52,175 nt of DNA, from contig CANJRC010000015.1 of assembly GCA_947476535.1 (NCBI GenBank), forward strand, positions 1 through 52,175, written 5' to 3'. Positions 34,558-47,104 of the stretch are shown piece after piece. Under the pieces are notes generated by a model that saw only the letters and a program-made list of their open reading frames with translations, searched no databases and had not been told where the DNA came from. Each line of letters opens with the position of its first letter. Positions within the stretch are counted from its first letter, which is position 1. A program made the position numbers and the translations under genes. This DNA is from Betaproteobacteria bacterium (lineage in GTDB: Bacteria; Pseudomonadota; Gammaproteobacteria; Burkholderiales; SG8-39).

Positions 34558-34642
34558 GTGCCGGAAGAGGGAATCGAACCCACACTCCATTGCTGGAACC
34601 GGATTTTGAGTCCGGCGCGTCTACCAGTTCCGCCATTCCGGC
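34556..34642 (-). tRNA. tRNA-Leu (anticodon CAA)
   Basis: The minus strand folds as a long-variable-arm tRNA. The acceptor pairs GCCGGAA with TTCCGGC, followed by A and an encoded CCA. The D-arm contains GGTAGACGC. The anticodon loop CTCAAAA on a GCCGGA/TCCGGT stem gives anticodon CAA, reading UUG. The T-arm contains GGTTCGATTCC. Length is 87 with CCA. The type is leucine from the anticodon and the class II variable arm. Confidence 0.96.
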
Positions 34643-34669
34643 TTTCAACGAGCAGCGATTATCCCGCAA

Positions 34670-36876
<2,207 letters not shown>

Positions 36877-36930
36877 TCATGCGTTCGGGGGAGCGCCCTC
36901 CGAAACCCGCTGCTTGCAGGGGGCGAATGC

Positions 36931-36936
36931 TATACT
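36931..36936 (+). promoter_or_regulatory. Possible -10 box upstream of yajC (TATACT)
   Basis: TATACT lies about 95 bp before the yajC start and 54 bp after the tgt stop. A TTGCAG lies upstream but only 11 bp away, so the -35 is uncertain. Confidence 0.35.
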
Positions 36937-37030
36937 TTCGGCCCACCTGAGCCCACCCAGGTTCCATACACCATGGCGCAACAACCCGAATGCCGAGGGT
37001 CGCGCCCAAGATATCGCCAAGGAGATTGAT

Positions 37031-37354
37031 TTGCTTATTTCACCCGCTTACGCCCAGGCCGCCGGCGCTGACGCTGCCAGTTGGACCGGACTACTGCCAA
37101 TTGCGCTGATGTTCGTGCTGTTGTATTTCATGATGATTCGCCCGCAAATGAAGCGCCAGAAAGAACAGAAGTCAATGGTGGAGGCACTGCAAAAAGGTGA
37201 CGAAGTCATCGCCGCCGGAGGCCTCCTCGGGCGCATCACCAAGGTGAGCGACGCCTATATCACGCTGGAAATCGCCGAAGGCACTGAAATCAATATCCAG
37301 AAGGCCTCGGCTCAAATCCTTCTGCCCAAGGGCACGCTCAAGAGCCTGGCCTGA
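37031..37354 (+). CDS. yajC: Preprotein translocase subunit YajC
   Basis: This 107-residue accessory subunit of SecDF-YajC has one membrane helix (LLPIALMFVLLYFMMIRPQM, about 19-38) preceded by a short periplasmic segment and followed by a cytoplasmic domain (KRQKEQKSMVEALQKGDEVI, then AAGGLLGRITKVSDAYITLE). It starts at TTG 37031 with AAGGAG 6 bases upstream. The longer open frame to 36821 overlaps tgt and is not coding. It sits in the usual tgt-yajC-secD-secF order. Confidence 0.93.
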   Translation: MLISPAYAQAAGADAASWTGLLPIALMFVLLYFMMIRPQMKRQKEQKSMVEALQKGDEVIAAGGLLGRITKVSDAYITLEIAEGTEINIQKASAQILLPKGTLKSLA

Positions 37355-37449
37355 CCGCCGCTACGACCGCGCACGACAGGCTCGCAGCTATGCGGCCTTC
37401 CTGTTGAGCAAGATCTGCCGCCCCAAACCATTGCGCTGACTGGCTAATA

Positions 37450-39309
37450 ATGAACCGATACCCCATCTGGGTCTACATCACCGTCGCCGTTGCCGTGTTG
37501 CTTGGCGCGCTCTACACCTTGCCCAATTTTTTCGGAGAGGCGCCAGCGGTGCAGGTTTCTTCTGCGCGTGCCACGATCAAGGTGGACAACGGCGTGCTGT
37601 CTCGCGTCGAAAACGCAATGAAGGACAAGCAAATCGCCCCCACTGGGGTCTATCTCGACCTGACCAGCCTGCGCATCCGGCTTGCCGACACCGACACGCA
37701 ACTCAAGGCCAAGGACGTGATCAGCGCAGCCCTGAACCCTGATCCGCAAAATCCTTCATACACGGTTGCGCTGAACCTACTTTCGTCCTCGCCCGCATGG
37801 CTGAATGCGATTCGGGCGCTGCCCATGTACCTGGGCCTCGATCTGCGTGGGGGCGTGCACTTCCTGCTTCAGGTGGACATGAAGGCCGCACTCGCCAAGC
37901 GCATGGACAGCATTGCGGGCGATGTGCGCACCTCGCTGCGCGACAAGAGTATTCGGCACAACGGCATTTCACGCGAAGGTTCGAACATTGCAATCCGGTT
38001 CCGCGACGCGGATGCGCAGGACCGCGCGCGCAAGGTGATCGTCGAATTTCTGCCCGATCTCGCGCTCACCGACACCGGTGCCGGCGATGACCTGCGCATC
38101 GTTGCCAGCATGCGACCGGAAGCGCTAAAGCGCACCCAGGAGTTTGCGCTGCGCCAGAACATCCAGACCTTGCACAACCGGATTAATGAACTGGGGGTTG
38201 CCGAGCCGATCATCCAGCAGCAGGGTGCCGACCGGGTGGTGGTGCAATTGCCTGGCGTCCAGGATACGGCCAAGGCCAAGGAAATCCTGGGGCGCACCGC
38301 TACCCTGGAGATTCGCCTCCTCGACGAAGACAACATGAATGCGGCGGCGTTGATGGCGGCGCAAGCCGGGCAGGTGCCATTCGGCGACGAGTTCTATGTC
38401 GAGCGCAATGGCCAGCCCCTGCTGGTGAAGAAACAGGTCGTGTTGACCGGCGACCGGCTCACCGACGCCCAGCCAGGATTCGACAACCAGACCCAGGAGG
38501 CCGCGGTCCACCTGACGCTGGATGCCACGGGCGCGCGCATATTCAAGGACGTGACCCGCGAGAACGTCGGTAAGCGCATGGCGATCCTGCTCATCGAGAA
38601 AGGCAAGGGCGAGGTCATCACCGCCCCCGTCATTCGCACTGAAATCGGCGGCGGGCGCGTACAGATCAGCGGACGCATGACCACGGTCGAGGCCAACGAC
38701 ACCGCGCTGCTGCTTCGCGCAGGGTCGCTGGCGGCCCCCATGGACATCATCGAGGAGCGCACCGTGGGCCCGTCGCTTGGCGCCGACAACATCCGCAAGG
38801 GCTTCGAGTCGACGGTGTACGGCTTCACTGCCCTGTCGCTGTTCATCATCGTCTACTACACCTTGTTTGGCGTCATTTCGGCCCTGGCACTGGTTGCAAA
38901 CCTGCTGTTCCTGATCGCCCTGTTATCGCTGCTGCAAGCCACCCTCACGCTGCCGGGCATCGCAGCCATTGCACTGACCCTAGGCATGGCGATCGACGCC
39001 AACGTGCTCATCAACGAGCGCATTCGCGAAGAATTGCGCAACGGCATCAGCCCGCAGGCGGCCATCGCCGCTGGCTACGAGCGCGCTTTCGGCACCATTC
39101 TGGACTCCAACGTCACCACCATGATCGCCGGGCTTGCGCTGCTGATCTTCGGCTCGGGGCCGGTGCGCGGATTTGCGGTCGTTCACTGCCTGGGCATTCT
39201 CACCTCGATCTTTTCCTCGGTCGTGGTGAGCCGCAGCATCGTCAATCTGGTCTATGGTTCGCGACGCAAGCTCGAGCGCATCGCCATCGGGAACACATCA
39301 TGGAAGTAA
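37450..39309 (+). CDS. secD: Protein translocase subunit SecD
   Basis: This 619-residue inner-membrane protein uses the proton-motive force to help release proteins exported by SecYEG. It has an amino-terminal helix (YITVAVAVLLGALYTLP) and a large periplasmic region with LGLDLRGGVHFLLQVDMKAA and INELGVAEPIIQQQGADRVV. A C-terminal block of five helices follows from about residue 455, with the conserved LGMAIDANVLINERIREELR stretch holding the aspartate needed for proton flow. The 94-bp gap after yajC shows no terminator. secF starts 28 bp after the stop. Confidence 0.96.
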   Translation: MNRYPIWVYITVAVAVLLGALYTLPNFFGEAPAVQVSSARATIKVDNGVLSRVENAMKDKQIAPTGVYLDLTSLRIRLADTDTQLKAKDVISAALNPDPQNPSYTVALNLLSSSPAWLNAIRALPMYLGLDLRGGVHFLLQVDMKAALAKRMDSIAGDVRTSLRDKSIRHNGISREGSNIAIRFRDADAQDRARKVIVEFLPDLALTDTGAGDDLRIVASMRPEALKRTQEFALRQNIQTLHNRINELGVAEPIIQQQGADRVVVQLPGVQDTAKAKEILGRTATLEIRLLDEDNMNAAALMAAQAGQVPFGDEFYVERNGQPLLVKKQVVLTGDRLTDAQPGFDNQTQEAAVHLTLDATGARIFKDVTRENVGKRMAILLIEKGKGEVITAPVIRTEIGGGRVQISGRMTTVEANDTALLLRAGSLAAPMDIIEERTVGPSLGADNIRKGFESTVYGFTALSLFIIVYYTLFGVISALALVANLLFLIALLSLLQATLTLPGIAAIALTLGMAIDANVLINERIREELRNGISPQAAIAAGYERAFGTILDSNVTTMIAGLALLIFGSGPVRGFAVVHCLGILTSIFSSVVVSRSIVNLVYGSRRKLERIAIGNTSWK

Positions 39310-39337
39310 TCGTCGCCTACAGATTGGAGCGCTAAGC

Positions 39338-40270
39338 ATGGAGTTTTTCAAGATTCGCCGTGACATCCCGTTCATGCGGCATGCGCTGGTTTTCAACATC
39401 ATCTCTGCCCTGACTTTCCTCATCGCGGTGGCGCTGCTCGCAGTCAAAGGCCTGCACTTCTCCATCGAGTTCACTGGGGGCACGGTCATCGAGGTGAATT
39501 ACGACCACGCCGCCGACGTGGACGGCATCCGCAAGACGCTGGAGCAGAATGGATACACGGATTTTTCGGTGCAGAATTTTGGCTCCTCGCGCGATATCCT
39601 GGTGCGCTTGCCCCTGAAGGAAGGCCAATCCAGCGCAGCGTTGTCGGAAAGTGTCATGAAGGTTTTGAGCGCCAAGGACGCGAGTGCCAAGCAGCAGCGC
39701 GTCGAGTTCGTGGGACCGCAGGTTGGGCGCGAACTGGCGGAAAACGGTGCGCTTGCCCTGCTGATCACATCGCTGGGAATTGTGCTCTATCTGGCCATGC
39801 GCTTCGAATGGAAGTTCGGGGTCGCCGCCCTCATCGCCAACCTGCACGACGTGGTGATCATCCTGGGATTCTTCGCCCTGTTCCAGTGGGAGTTTTCGCT
39901 ACCGGTTCTGGCCGCTGTGCTCGCGGTGCTGGGCTACTCCGTCAATGAGTCGGTGGTGGTCGCGGACCGGATCCGGGAGAACTTTCGCAAGATGCGCAAG
40001 GCCGGCGTGACCGAAATCATCGACAACGCCATCACCCGCACCATGTCGCGCACAATCATCACCCACGGCTCCACCCAGCTCATGGTGACGGCCATGCTCA
40101 TCTTCGGCGGCGCTGCGCTCCACTACTTCGCGCTGGCCCTCACCATCGGCATCCTGTTCGGGATCTATTCCTCAGTACTGGTCATGGCGCCACTGGTGCG
40201 CTGGCTGGGCGTCAAGCGCGAGGACCTGGTCAAGCCGGTCAAGGACCGGAAAGAGGAAGCGGTAGTCTAG
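39338..40270 (+). CDS. secF: Protein translocase subunit SecF
   Basis: This 310-residue partner of SecD has an amino-terminal helix (HALVFNIISALTFLIAVALL), a periplasmic segment with the SecF signature LHFSIEFTGGTVIEV, and five C-terminal helices with LAVLGYSVNESVVVADRIRE and TRTMSRTIITHGSTQLMVTA. The ATG at 39338 has GGAG 8 bases upstream. The TAG stop (40268-40270) is part of CTAG, the target site of the IS5-like remnant that begins at 40271, so insertion took place exactly at the stop codon. A second copy of the last 71 codons lies at 41224-41439. Confidence 0.96.
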   Translation: MEFFKIRRDIPFMRHALVFNIISALTFLIAVALLAVKGLHFSIEFTGGTVIEVNYDHAADVDGIRKTLEQNGYTDFSVQNFGSSRDILVRLPLKEGQSSAALSESVMKVLSAKDASAKQQRVEFVGPQVGRELAENGALALLITSLGIVLYLAMRFEWKFGVAALIANLHDVVIILGFFALFQWEFSLPVLAAVLAVLGYSVNESVVVADRIRENFRKMRKAGVTEIIDNAITRTMSRTIITHGSTQLMVTAMLIFGGAALHYFALALTIGILFGIYSSVLVMAPLVRWLGVKREDLVKPVKDRKEEAVV

Positions 40271-40624
40271 GGAAGGTCTGCACAACGTCCGCCGAAGCGG
40301 GAGTTGAGTGACCCTTGTTGGTTTAACAAGGGTCAAGATGAATTTTCAGGGAGTTTCTGCGCATAGGCGGCTTTGTCGGAGGCCTTTTCAGGCCTCCTTC
40401 GAGCGTTGGCCCTTGCTGCGGATGCACTCATCCCACGCCCCCCTCGATGATTTGGCGCAGAGCCATCCACGAGTTACTCAGCGCAAACAGCGTGGCATCC
40501 ACCACCAAGGGCCTTGAGCATCAGGCCCTTGGTGACCAATTCAAATCCAGCAGTACCGAGTGTTATTTGTTTCATCCACATTTAACGCATGGCATCGCTT
40601 GTCGATGACTTATGCAGACCTTCC
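40271..40624 (-). mobile_element. Internally deleted IS5-family element (354 bp)
   Basis: Terminal inverted repeats start GGAAGGTCTGCACAA on the left (40271) and GGAAGGTCTGCATAA on the right (ending 40624), typical of IS5-type ends. The flanks are CTAG (40267-40270) and CTAA (40625-40628), both fitting the YTAR target of IS5, with one mismatch between the copies. On the minus strand, an ATG near 40576 begins MKQITLGTAGFELVTKG, the usual amino terminus of one IS5-subgroup transposase. Further on, another frame gives TLFALSNSWMALRQIIE, the usual carboxy terminus. The centre of the transposase (several hundred bases) is missing, so the element cannot move itself. Confidence 0.8.
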
Positions 40625-40628
40625 CTAA

Positions 40629-41108
40629 CTCTGCCGCGGTGGACGCGGCGGACGGTAGCAATGCAGGTCGGGGCAACGATGCCTTTCTCCCAACCGGAGC
40701 CGGGGCACATAAGCCGCAGACACAATTTCCAGAAAATCTCCCCACAAACTACAGTGTGGATGCGCGTCCAATGGGCACAACCCTGTATTCACATAATGGA
40801 CAACGAACGCGATACTGACGTCACCCGCTGCAAACATCAAGTTTTACTGAGTGGTGCACTCAAGACTTTAGAAACTTCGTTATTCCGGTCAAGGTACCTT
40901 TTAAGCGTAGAGATACCCACCGGTCATTGCCAAGATACCCGCTGTTGTGCGCGCCCCTTATGCCGGGTGCTCCTAAGCGGGCCTGCACCGGCTTTTGACA
41001 GGACTGCAACCCAAATAGTGTGCGAGTTGATGGAACAAACATCTGCTTTCCCCAGTGTCTGGACACGACACCGAATTTCGGTGTTGCCCTCATTTCAGGA
41101 GATTCGCA
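40629..41108. other. 480-bp non-coding stretch between the IS remnant and the CHRD fragment
   Basis: No gene is supported. The right part is probably the original upstream region of the CHRD-domain gene: a palindrome pair at 41055-41084, then CAGGAG 7 bases before the ATG at 41109. Base composition is more AT-rich than the sec genes, which suggests a separate origin from the flanking conserved operon. Confidence 0.5.
41055..41084. promoter_or_regulatory. Two adjacent inverted repeats upstream of the CHRD fragment
   Basis: GTGTC-tg-GACAC (41055-41066) is followed one base later by ACACCGAA-t-TTCGGTGT (41068-41084). The second has 8-bp arms with a single central base, so it suits protein binding better than an RNA hairpin. 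They lie 25 to 54 bp before the CHRD start codon. Confidence 0.4.
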
Positions 41109-41269
41109 TGAGAAAACACTTATCATCTGCAGTGCTCGCGCTCTTACTTGCTACCGGCCTGTCACTGGCCGCTTCCCCAGCAACAGCGGATGACATCAAG
41201 GTCACACTGAGTGGTAGTCAGCCATCATCACCCACGGCTCCACCCAGCTCATGGTCACTGCCATGCTGA
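41109..41269 (+). pseudogene. Truncated CHRD-domain secreted protein fused out of frame to a secF tail
   Basis: The frame opens with a clear signal peptide, MRKHLSSAVLALLLATGLSL, ending in A-A-S-P-A-T-A, and continues DDIKVTLSGSQ, the usual beginning of a CHRD domain. After codon 38 (41222) the sequence passes abruptly into secF sequence in a different frame and stops at 41269 after 15 unrelated codons. Complete CHRD proteins are about 130-160 residues, so only the leader and first strand remain. The Shine-Dalgarno and promoter region look intact, so a secreted 30-residue peptide could still be made, but there is no sign that it is useful. Confidence 0.7.
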
Positions 41270-41439
41270 TCTTCGGTGGGACGGCGCTGCATTATTTTTC
41301 CCTCGCTCTCACCATCGGCATCCTGTTCGGGATTTATTCTTCGGTCCTGGTCATGGCGCCGCTGGTCCGCTGGCTGGGTGTAAAGCGCGAGGACCTGGTC
41401 AAGTCGGTCAAGGACCGGAAAGAGGAGGTGGTCGTTTGA
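41224..41439 (+). pseudogene. Second, diverged copy of the secF 3' end (71 codons)
   Basis: From 41224 the sequence matches secF 40055-40270 at a constant offset of 1169 bp with no gaps. By eye about 28 of 213 bases differ (about 87% identity), but only four of 71 amino acids change (A to T, A to S, P to S, A to V), and the stop is TGA instead of TAG. It encodes IITHGSTQLMVTAMLIFGGT through the last helices. No start codon or upstream secF part is present. Divergence confined mostly to third positions means both versions evolved as working secF genes before being brought together. Confidence 0.9.
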
Positions 41440-41587
41440 ATTGCGCCACCCTGGCGACCCGCTGGGGCCCCCGCTCTTTTTGCACCGGACGTGGAATAAG
41501 TTAAGGATTTGTCCTGTTATCCCGGGCATGTGGACCAAACCGCATGGAATTCGCCATGATCGACCGATTTTAGAATAGGAGAATGGA

Positions 41588-42046
41588 ATGAGGAAGCAGC
41601 TTCTAGCAGCCGGACTGTCCCTTGCAATCGGCATGGGTTACTCGCTGGGCGCATTTGCGCAGGCAAAGCCGGAAACATTGGTCAAGCAGCGCCAGTCGGC
41701 AATGACGTTGATGGGCAAGTACTTTTTCTCACTCGGCCCGATGGCGCAGGGGAAAGCACCTTATGACGCTGCAATCTTTGCCCGTAACGCCGGATATCTC
41801 GAGGTTCTGAGCAAGATGCCATGGGATGGATTTACGCCGGCGACTGCGGAAATCAAGAGCGCCGCGCTGCCGGAAGTCTACAAGGACGCCGCGAAGTTCA
41901 AAGCGGCGGCAGACGCCGCCGAGATTTCGATTGGAAAGTTCGTCGCAGCAACCAAGAGCGGTAATGAGGCATCGGTCAAGACTGCCTTTGGTGACACGCT
42001 GAAAACGTGCATCGCCTGCCATGATGGATTCCGTGCCAAACAGTAA
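41588..42046 (+). CDS. Cytochrome c' (c556-like)
   Basis: This 152-residue periplasmic monohaem protein has a signal peptide MRKQLLAAGLSLAIGMGYSL ending about AFA-QA, a four-helix-bundle body, and the haem site CIACH at 141-145, close to the C-terminus as in cytochrome c'. The family binds NO or CO at a five-coordinate haem; the physiological role varies. AGGAG lies 6 bases before the ATG at 41588. It is followed by a strong terminator and so is probably transcribed alone. The 148-bp region upstream (41440-41587) has no other gene. Confidence 0.92.
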   Translation: MRKQLLAAGLSLAIGMGYSLGAFAQAKPETLVKQRQSAMTLMGKYFFSLGPMAQGKAPYDAAIFARNAGYLEVLSKMPWDGFTPATAEIKSAALPEVYKDAAKFKAAADAAEISIGKFVAATKSGNEASVKTAFGDTLKTCIACHDGFRAKQ

Positions 42047-42067
42047 ATTCTCCGCGCTAGGCCTGAA

Positions 42068-42093
42068 AAAAAACCCCGCACCGCGGGGTTTTT
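42068..42093. terminator. Intrinsic terminator after cytochrome c'
   Basis: AAAACCCCGC (42070-42079), a three-base loop ACC and GCGGGGTTTTT (42083-42093) form a strong GC stem with a T tail. The A tract on the left would also serve the minus strand. Confidence 0.92.
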
Positions 42094-42185
42094 CATTTCC
42101 GCCGCTAGTAATCAACCGACTCCGCCTCCGTTAGAATTGATTGCCAGCGAATATCCCCCCCCCCTCTTTGGACTCTGCGCAGGTC

Positions 42186-43082
42186 ATGATCACCATTGCC
42201 CCGCAACGCCTCATCGCTCGTGCCCCCTCACTTCGACTGTTGTGGTCGGCAATGCTCGTCCTCCTGTTGTCCGGCACTGCGGTCATTGCCCAAGGCGACC
42301 CGAAGCGCGGCCTTTACGTCGCTAATGCTGCCGGCTGCATCGGATGCCATACTGCCGAAACTAAGGACGCCGTGTCTTATGCCGGCGGGCGCGCCCTCAA
42401 GACGCCATTCGGCACATTCTATGGCCCCAACATCACGCCTCACCCCGATGCCGGGATCGGTCGATGGGCCGAGGCTGACCTCGTACGCGCTGTGCGCCTG
42501 GGAGAGAGACCGGATGGTGCGCACTACTTCCCGGCCTTTCCTTACGCCTCGTTTTCGCAGATGTCCGATGCCGACCTGCGCGACCTGTGGGCCTACCTGC
42601 GCTCCCTGCCGCCCAACGCACAGCCTAGCCGGGCCCATGAATTGCGCTTCCCGTTTGGCTGGCGTTTCTTAGTCCTCGGTTGGAAATGGTTGTTTTTCCG
42701 TCCGGGCACATTCATCACCGACGCAAAGCAGACGCCGCAACTGAGCCGCGGCGCCTATCTCGTAAGCGTGCTGGGGCATTGCGGGGAATGCCACACGCCG
42801 CGAAACTTCCTCGGCGGGCCTAACCGTGACCGGCTGCTTAGCGGCACCAAGGCCGGACCGGAAGGAAAGCCCATTCCAAATATTACGCCGACACGAACGA
42901 AGAAATGGAACGATGCCGAGATGAGGGAGTTCCTGTCTACCGGAATGACACCCGACTTCGACTCGGCAAACTCCACCATGATGGAAGTCATCCGCAACAC
43001 TACCAGCAAACTGACGGCAGAGGATCTCTCCTCAATGATCGCCTACATGCGCTCGGTGCCAGCAATTCCCGAGGACAAGTAG
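42186..43082 (+). CDS. Dihaem c-type cytochrome
   Basis: This 298-residue secreted or membrane-anchored protein has an amino-terminal hydrophobic segment (LRLLWSAMLVLLLSGTAVIA, about 16-35) and two cytochrome c domains with CIGCH at 51-55 and CGECH at 199-203. Between them is a hydrophobic WRFLVLGWKWLFF stretch. Methionine ligands are possible in the PFGTFYGPNITP and FLSTGMTPDFD loops. The pattern resembles the cytochrome subunits of membrane-bound dehydrogenases, but no dehydrogenase gene is adjacent. The ATG at 42186 is preferred to a TTG at 42141. It converges with purB with only 16 bp between the stops. Confidence 0.88.
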   Translation: MITIAPQRLIARAPSLRLLWSAMLVLLLSGTAVIAQGDPKRGLYVANAAGCIGCHTAETKDAVSYAGGRALKTPFGTFYGPNITPHPDAGIGRWAEADLVRAVRLGERPDGAHYFPAFPYASFSQMSDADLRDLWAYLRSLPPNAQPSRAHELRFPFGWRFLVLGWKWLFFRPGTFITDAKQTPQLSRGAYLVSVLGHCGECHTPRNFLGGPNRDRLLSGTKAGPEGKPIPNITPTRTKKWNDAEMREFLSTGMTPDFDSANSTMMEVIRNTTSKLTAEDLSSMIAYMRSVPAIPEDK

Positions 43083-43098
43083 GCCGGCAGCGCGTCGC

Positions 43099-44788
<1,690 letters not shown>

Positions 44789-45397
44789 ATGAAGCTCATC
44801 GGTTCACATTTGAGTCCGTTCCTGCGCAAGGTGCGGATCGTCCTTGCAGAAAAGAAAATCGACTGCGCTTTGGAGGAAGCCCTCCCCAACGCCCCTGGCA
44901 GCCGCGTCCCGGACTACAACCCGCTGGGCAAGATTCCGGCGCTGGCACTCGACGATGGCCGCGTCCTGTACGATTCGCGCGTCATCGCGGAGTTCCTCGA
45001 CAACGTCTCCCCCGTCAATCGCTTGATTCCAGCGGAAAACCGCGAGCGCAGCGAGGTGAAGCGCTGGGAAGCCCTCGCCGACGGGGTGCTCGACGCCTCG
45101 TTGCTGATCCGCTATGAGGGCCAGCGCCCGGAGGCACAGCGCAGCCCCGACTGGATTACGCGCCAATCGGGCAAGGTGGAAGCCGGACTGGCCGCCATGG
45201 ACCGCGACCTGGGCAACAAGACATGGTGCACCGGAAACGACTTCACGCTGGCCGACATTGCCGTGGGCTGCTGCCTAGGTTGGCTGGAGTTTCGTGTCCC
45301 GGAGCGGGCCATCCGCGAGCGCTTCGGCAATCTCGGCCGCCTGCTCGCCAAGCTCGATGAGCGCCCGTCCTTCGCGGACACCGCGCATCGCGCCTAG
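44789..45397 (+). CDS. Glutathione S-transferase family protein
   Basis: This 202-residue cytoplasmic protein has the thioredoxin-like domain [20 protein letters not shown], with a candidate catalytic Ser6 or Ser9 and a proline in [20 protein letters not shown] (cis-Pro), and an all-helical C-terminal domain with [17 protein letters not shown]. It resembles stringent-starvation-like or YibF-type GSTs; the substrate is unknown. The ATG at 44789 gives the normal family start. Its stop overlaps the convergent mnmA stop: both use the same CTAG at 45394-45397. Confidence 0.88.
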   Translation: MKLIGSHLSPFLRKVRIVLAEKKIDCALEEALPNAPGSRVPDYNPLGKIPALALDDGRVLYDSRVIAEFLDNVSPVNRLIPAENRERSEVKRWEALADGVLDASLLIRYEGQRPEAQRSPDWITRQSGKVEAGLAAMDRDLGNKTWCTGNDFTLADIAVGCCLGWLEFRVPERAIRERFGNLGRLLAKLDERPSFADTAHRA

Positions 45398-46506
45398 CGG
45401 ATTACGCCGCCTCCCAGGCACACTTCACCGCTATACAGCACTGCCGACTGCCCCGGGGTCACCGCCCACTGCGGCTGCTCGAACTGCAATGCAAAGCCGT
45501 CACCGGTGAGCGCGCTAATGCGGCATCGCGCATCAGACTGTCGATAGCGTGTTTTGGCGCCGAAATGCGCAGCGTCTTGTGCGCCAGCTTCCCGGATCTC
45601 AGGTGCAGCGCCCGCCACCCAGGCGAGATCCCCAGCCTCCAGTTCCGTGCGCAGCAGCAGCGGGTGGTCATGGCCCTGCACGACGATCAGCTCGTTCTTC
45701 GCCATGTCCTTGGCGGCTACGTACCACGCCCCCTCCGGCGAGCCGCGCTGTCCGCCCACCCCGATCCCCTTGCGCTGACCGATGGTGTAGAACGCCAGTC
45801 CGATGTGTCTGCCAACGCACCGCCCCTCGGACGTGCGCATGTCACCGGGCGTCTTCGGCAAGTACCGGTTGAGGAACTCGCGGAAGGGGCGCTCCCCGAT
45901 GAAGCAGATGCCGGTCGAGTCCTTCTTCGCATGCACTGGCAGCCCGGCCTCCCTGGCGATTCTCCGCACTTCCGTTTTCTTCAGCCCGGAGAGCGGAAAC
46001 ATCGCGCGCGAGAGCTGCGCCTGCGTGAGTCGGTGCAGGAAATAACTCTGGTCCTTGCTGCCATCAGCCGCCCGCAGCAGCTCGAAGCGGCCATCGCGTT
46101 CGCGAACGCCCGCATAGTGCCCCGTCGCGATGCACGCTGCGCCCTGCGCGAGGGCGTGATCAAGAAACGCCTTGAACTTGATTTCCGCATTGCACAGCAC
46201 ATCGGGGTTCGGCGTTCGACCCGCCGCATACTCGCGCAGGAATGCGCTGAACACGCGGTCCTTGTATTCGGCGGCGAAATTCACCACGTCCAGGTCAATG
46301 CCGATGATGTCTGCCACCGAAGCAACGTCGATGAGATCCTGCCGCGTCGAGCAGTACTCGTCGTTGTCGTCATCCTCCCAGTTCTTCATGAAAAGGCCGG
46401 TGACAGAATAGCCCGCCTGTTTCAACAGCAGCGCCGCCACGGCGGAGTCAACCCCCCCGGACATGCCTACGACAACACGGGCATCCGATGCGTTGACGAA
46501 GCTCAT
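45394..46506 (-). CDS. mnmA: tRNA-specific 2-thiouridylase
   Basis: This 370-residue enzyme puts sulfur on uridine 34 of tRNAs for Lys, Glu and Gln. The PP-loop is [15 protein letters not shown] near 14-28. The catalytic cysteines are in [18 protein letters not shown] and [16 protein letters not shown], as in E. coli MnmA. A C-terminal barrel with [16 protein letters not shown] completes it. It is transcribed with the Nudix gene 8 bp upstream and converges on the GST gene with overlapping stops. Confidence 0.97.
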   Translation of the reverse strand: MSFVNASDARVVVGMSGGVDSAVAALLLKQAGYSVTGLFMKNWEDDDNDEYCSTRQDLIDVASVADIIGIDLDVVNFAAEYKDRVFSAFLREYAAGRTPNPDVLCNAEIKFKAFLDHALAQGAACIATGHYAGVRERDGRFELLRAADGSKDQSYFLHRLTQAQLSRAMFPLSGLKKTEVRRIAREAGLPVHAKKDSTGICFIGERPFREFLNRYLPKTPGDMRTSEGRCVGRHIGLAFYTIGQRKGIGVGGQRGSPEGAWYVAAKDMAKNELIVVQGHDHPLLLRTELEAGDLAWVAGAAPEIREAGAQDAAHFGAKTRYRQSDARCRISALTGDGFALQFEQPQWAVTPGQSAVLYSGEVCLGGGVIR

Positions 46507-46513
46507 CGCTGCC

Positions 46514-46963
46514 CTAGTCCAGATGTGTCAGGAGTTCGAGCGGATAGCGCCGCCCGGCGATGTAGTCTTCGATGCAGCGCATCACCATGGGGCTTCGATG
46601 ACGGGATTGCAGGGCTCGCACTTCATCCAGTGTCAGCCATACCGCGCGGATGATCTCGCGATCCAGCGACCGGGCCGGATCGAGCGCACCCGCAATGCCG
46701 CAAAAGACAAACCGCAGAAAGCTCGTTCCGGATGGAGCGTGATGCCACCGGTATATGCCCGTGATTTGCTGCGGCGTGAAGGCATGCGCCGTCTCCTCGA
46801 GCGCTTCGCGCGCGCAGGCCTGGACCAGGGTTTCGCCAGGCTCCCAGTGGCCGGCCGGCTGGTTGAATACCTGGCGACCATCCGAGAGCTCCTCCACCAG
46901 CAGGAAACGGCCCTCGCGCTCGATCACGGCGGCGACGGTGACGCTGGGCTTCCAAGTATCCAT
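46514..46963 (-). CDS. Nudix hydrolase, NudJ-like
   Basis: This 149-residue hydrolase has the Nudix box [20 protein letters not shown] followed by T-A-H (about 38-60), fitting G-x5-E-x7-R-E-U-x-E-E-x-G-U apart from the last glycine, which is alanine. The preceding [20 protein letters not shown] is typical of NudJ-type phosphatases, which act on thiamine diphosphate or nucleoside di- and triphosphates. Position directly upstream of mnmA matches the nudJ-mnmA order in enterics. The role is inferred from family and position only. Confidence 0.9.
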   Translation of the reverse strand: MDTWKPSVTVAAVIEREGRFLLVEELSDGRQVFNQPAGHWEPGETLVQACAREALEETAHAFTPQQITGIYRWHHAPSGTSFLRFVFCGIAGALDPARSLDREIIRAVWLTLDEVRALQSRHRSPMVMRCIEDYIAGRRYPLELLTHLD

Positions 46964-47104
46964 CTATGGCCTGATCGCGAGTCTGTGGTAAACGGCACTA
47001 TTTTAGCGGATAGGCCACCCACGCCCTCGCGATTGTTGTCATTGCCACTCATCCGGGGATAACATCCGGGAAACTTCCTCTGAATCAGCGCGAAGGGACC
47101 ACGC

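Noticed and set aside
40629-41108. A gene between the IS remnant and the CHRD fragment
   Set aside because: Frames are short, lack ribosome-binding sites and have no recognisable motif.
41224-41439. A second functional SecF
   Set aside because: Only the last 71 codons are present, without the periplasmic domain, the first helices or a start.
42129-42185. Poly-C tract upstream of the dihaem cytochrome as a phase-variable switch
   Set aside because: The run of about ten C lies outside the chosen start and no alternative in-frame leader depends on it, so there is no basis for a switch.
45565-46653. 362-codon plus-strand frame opposite mnmA
   Set aside because: mnmA is certain, and the opposite frame has no domain or ribosome-binding site.
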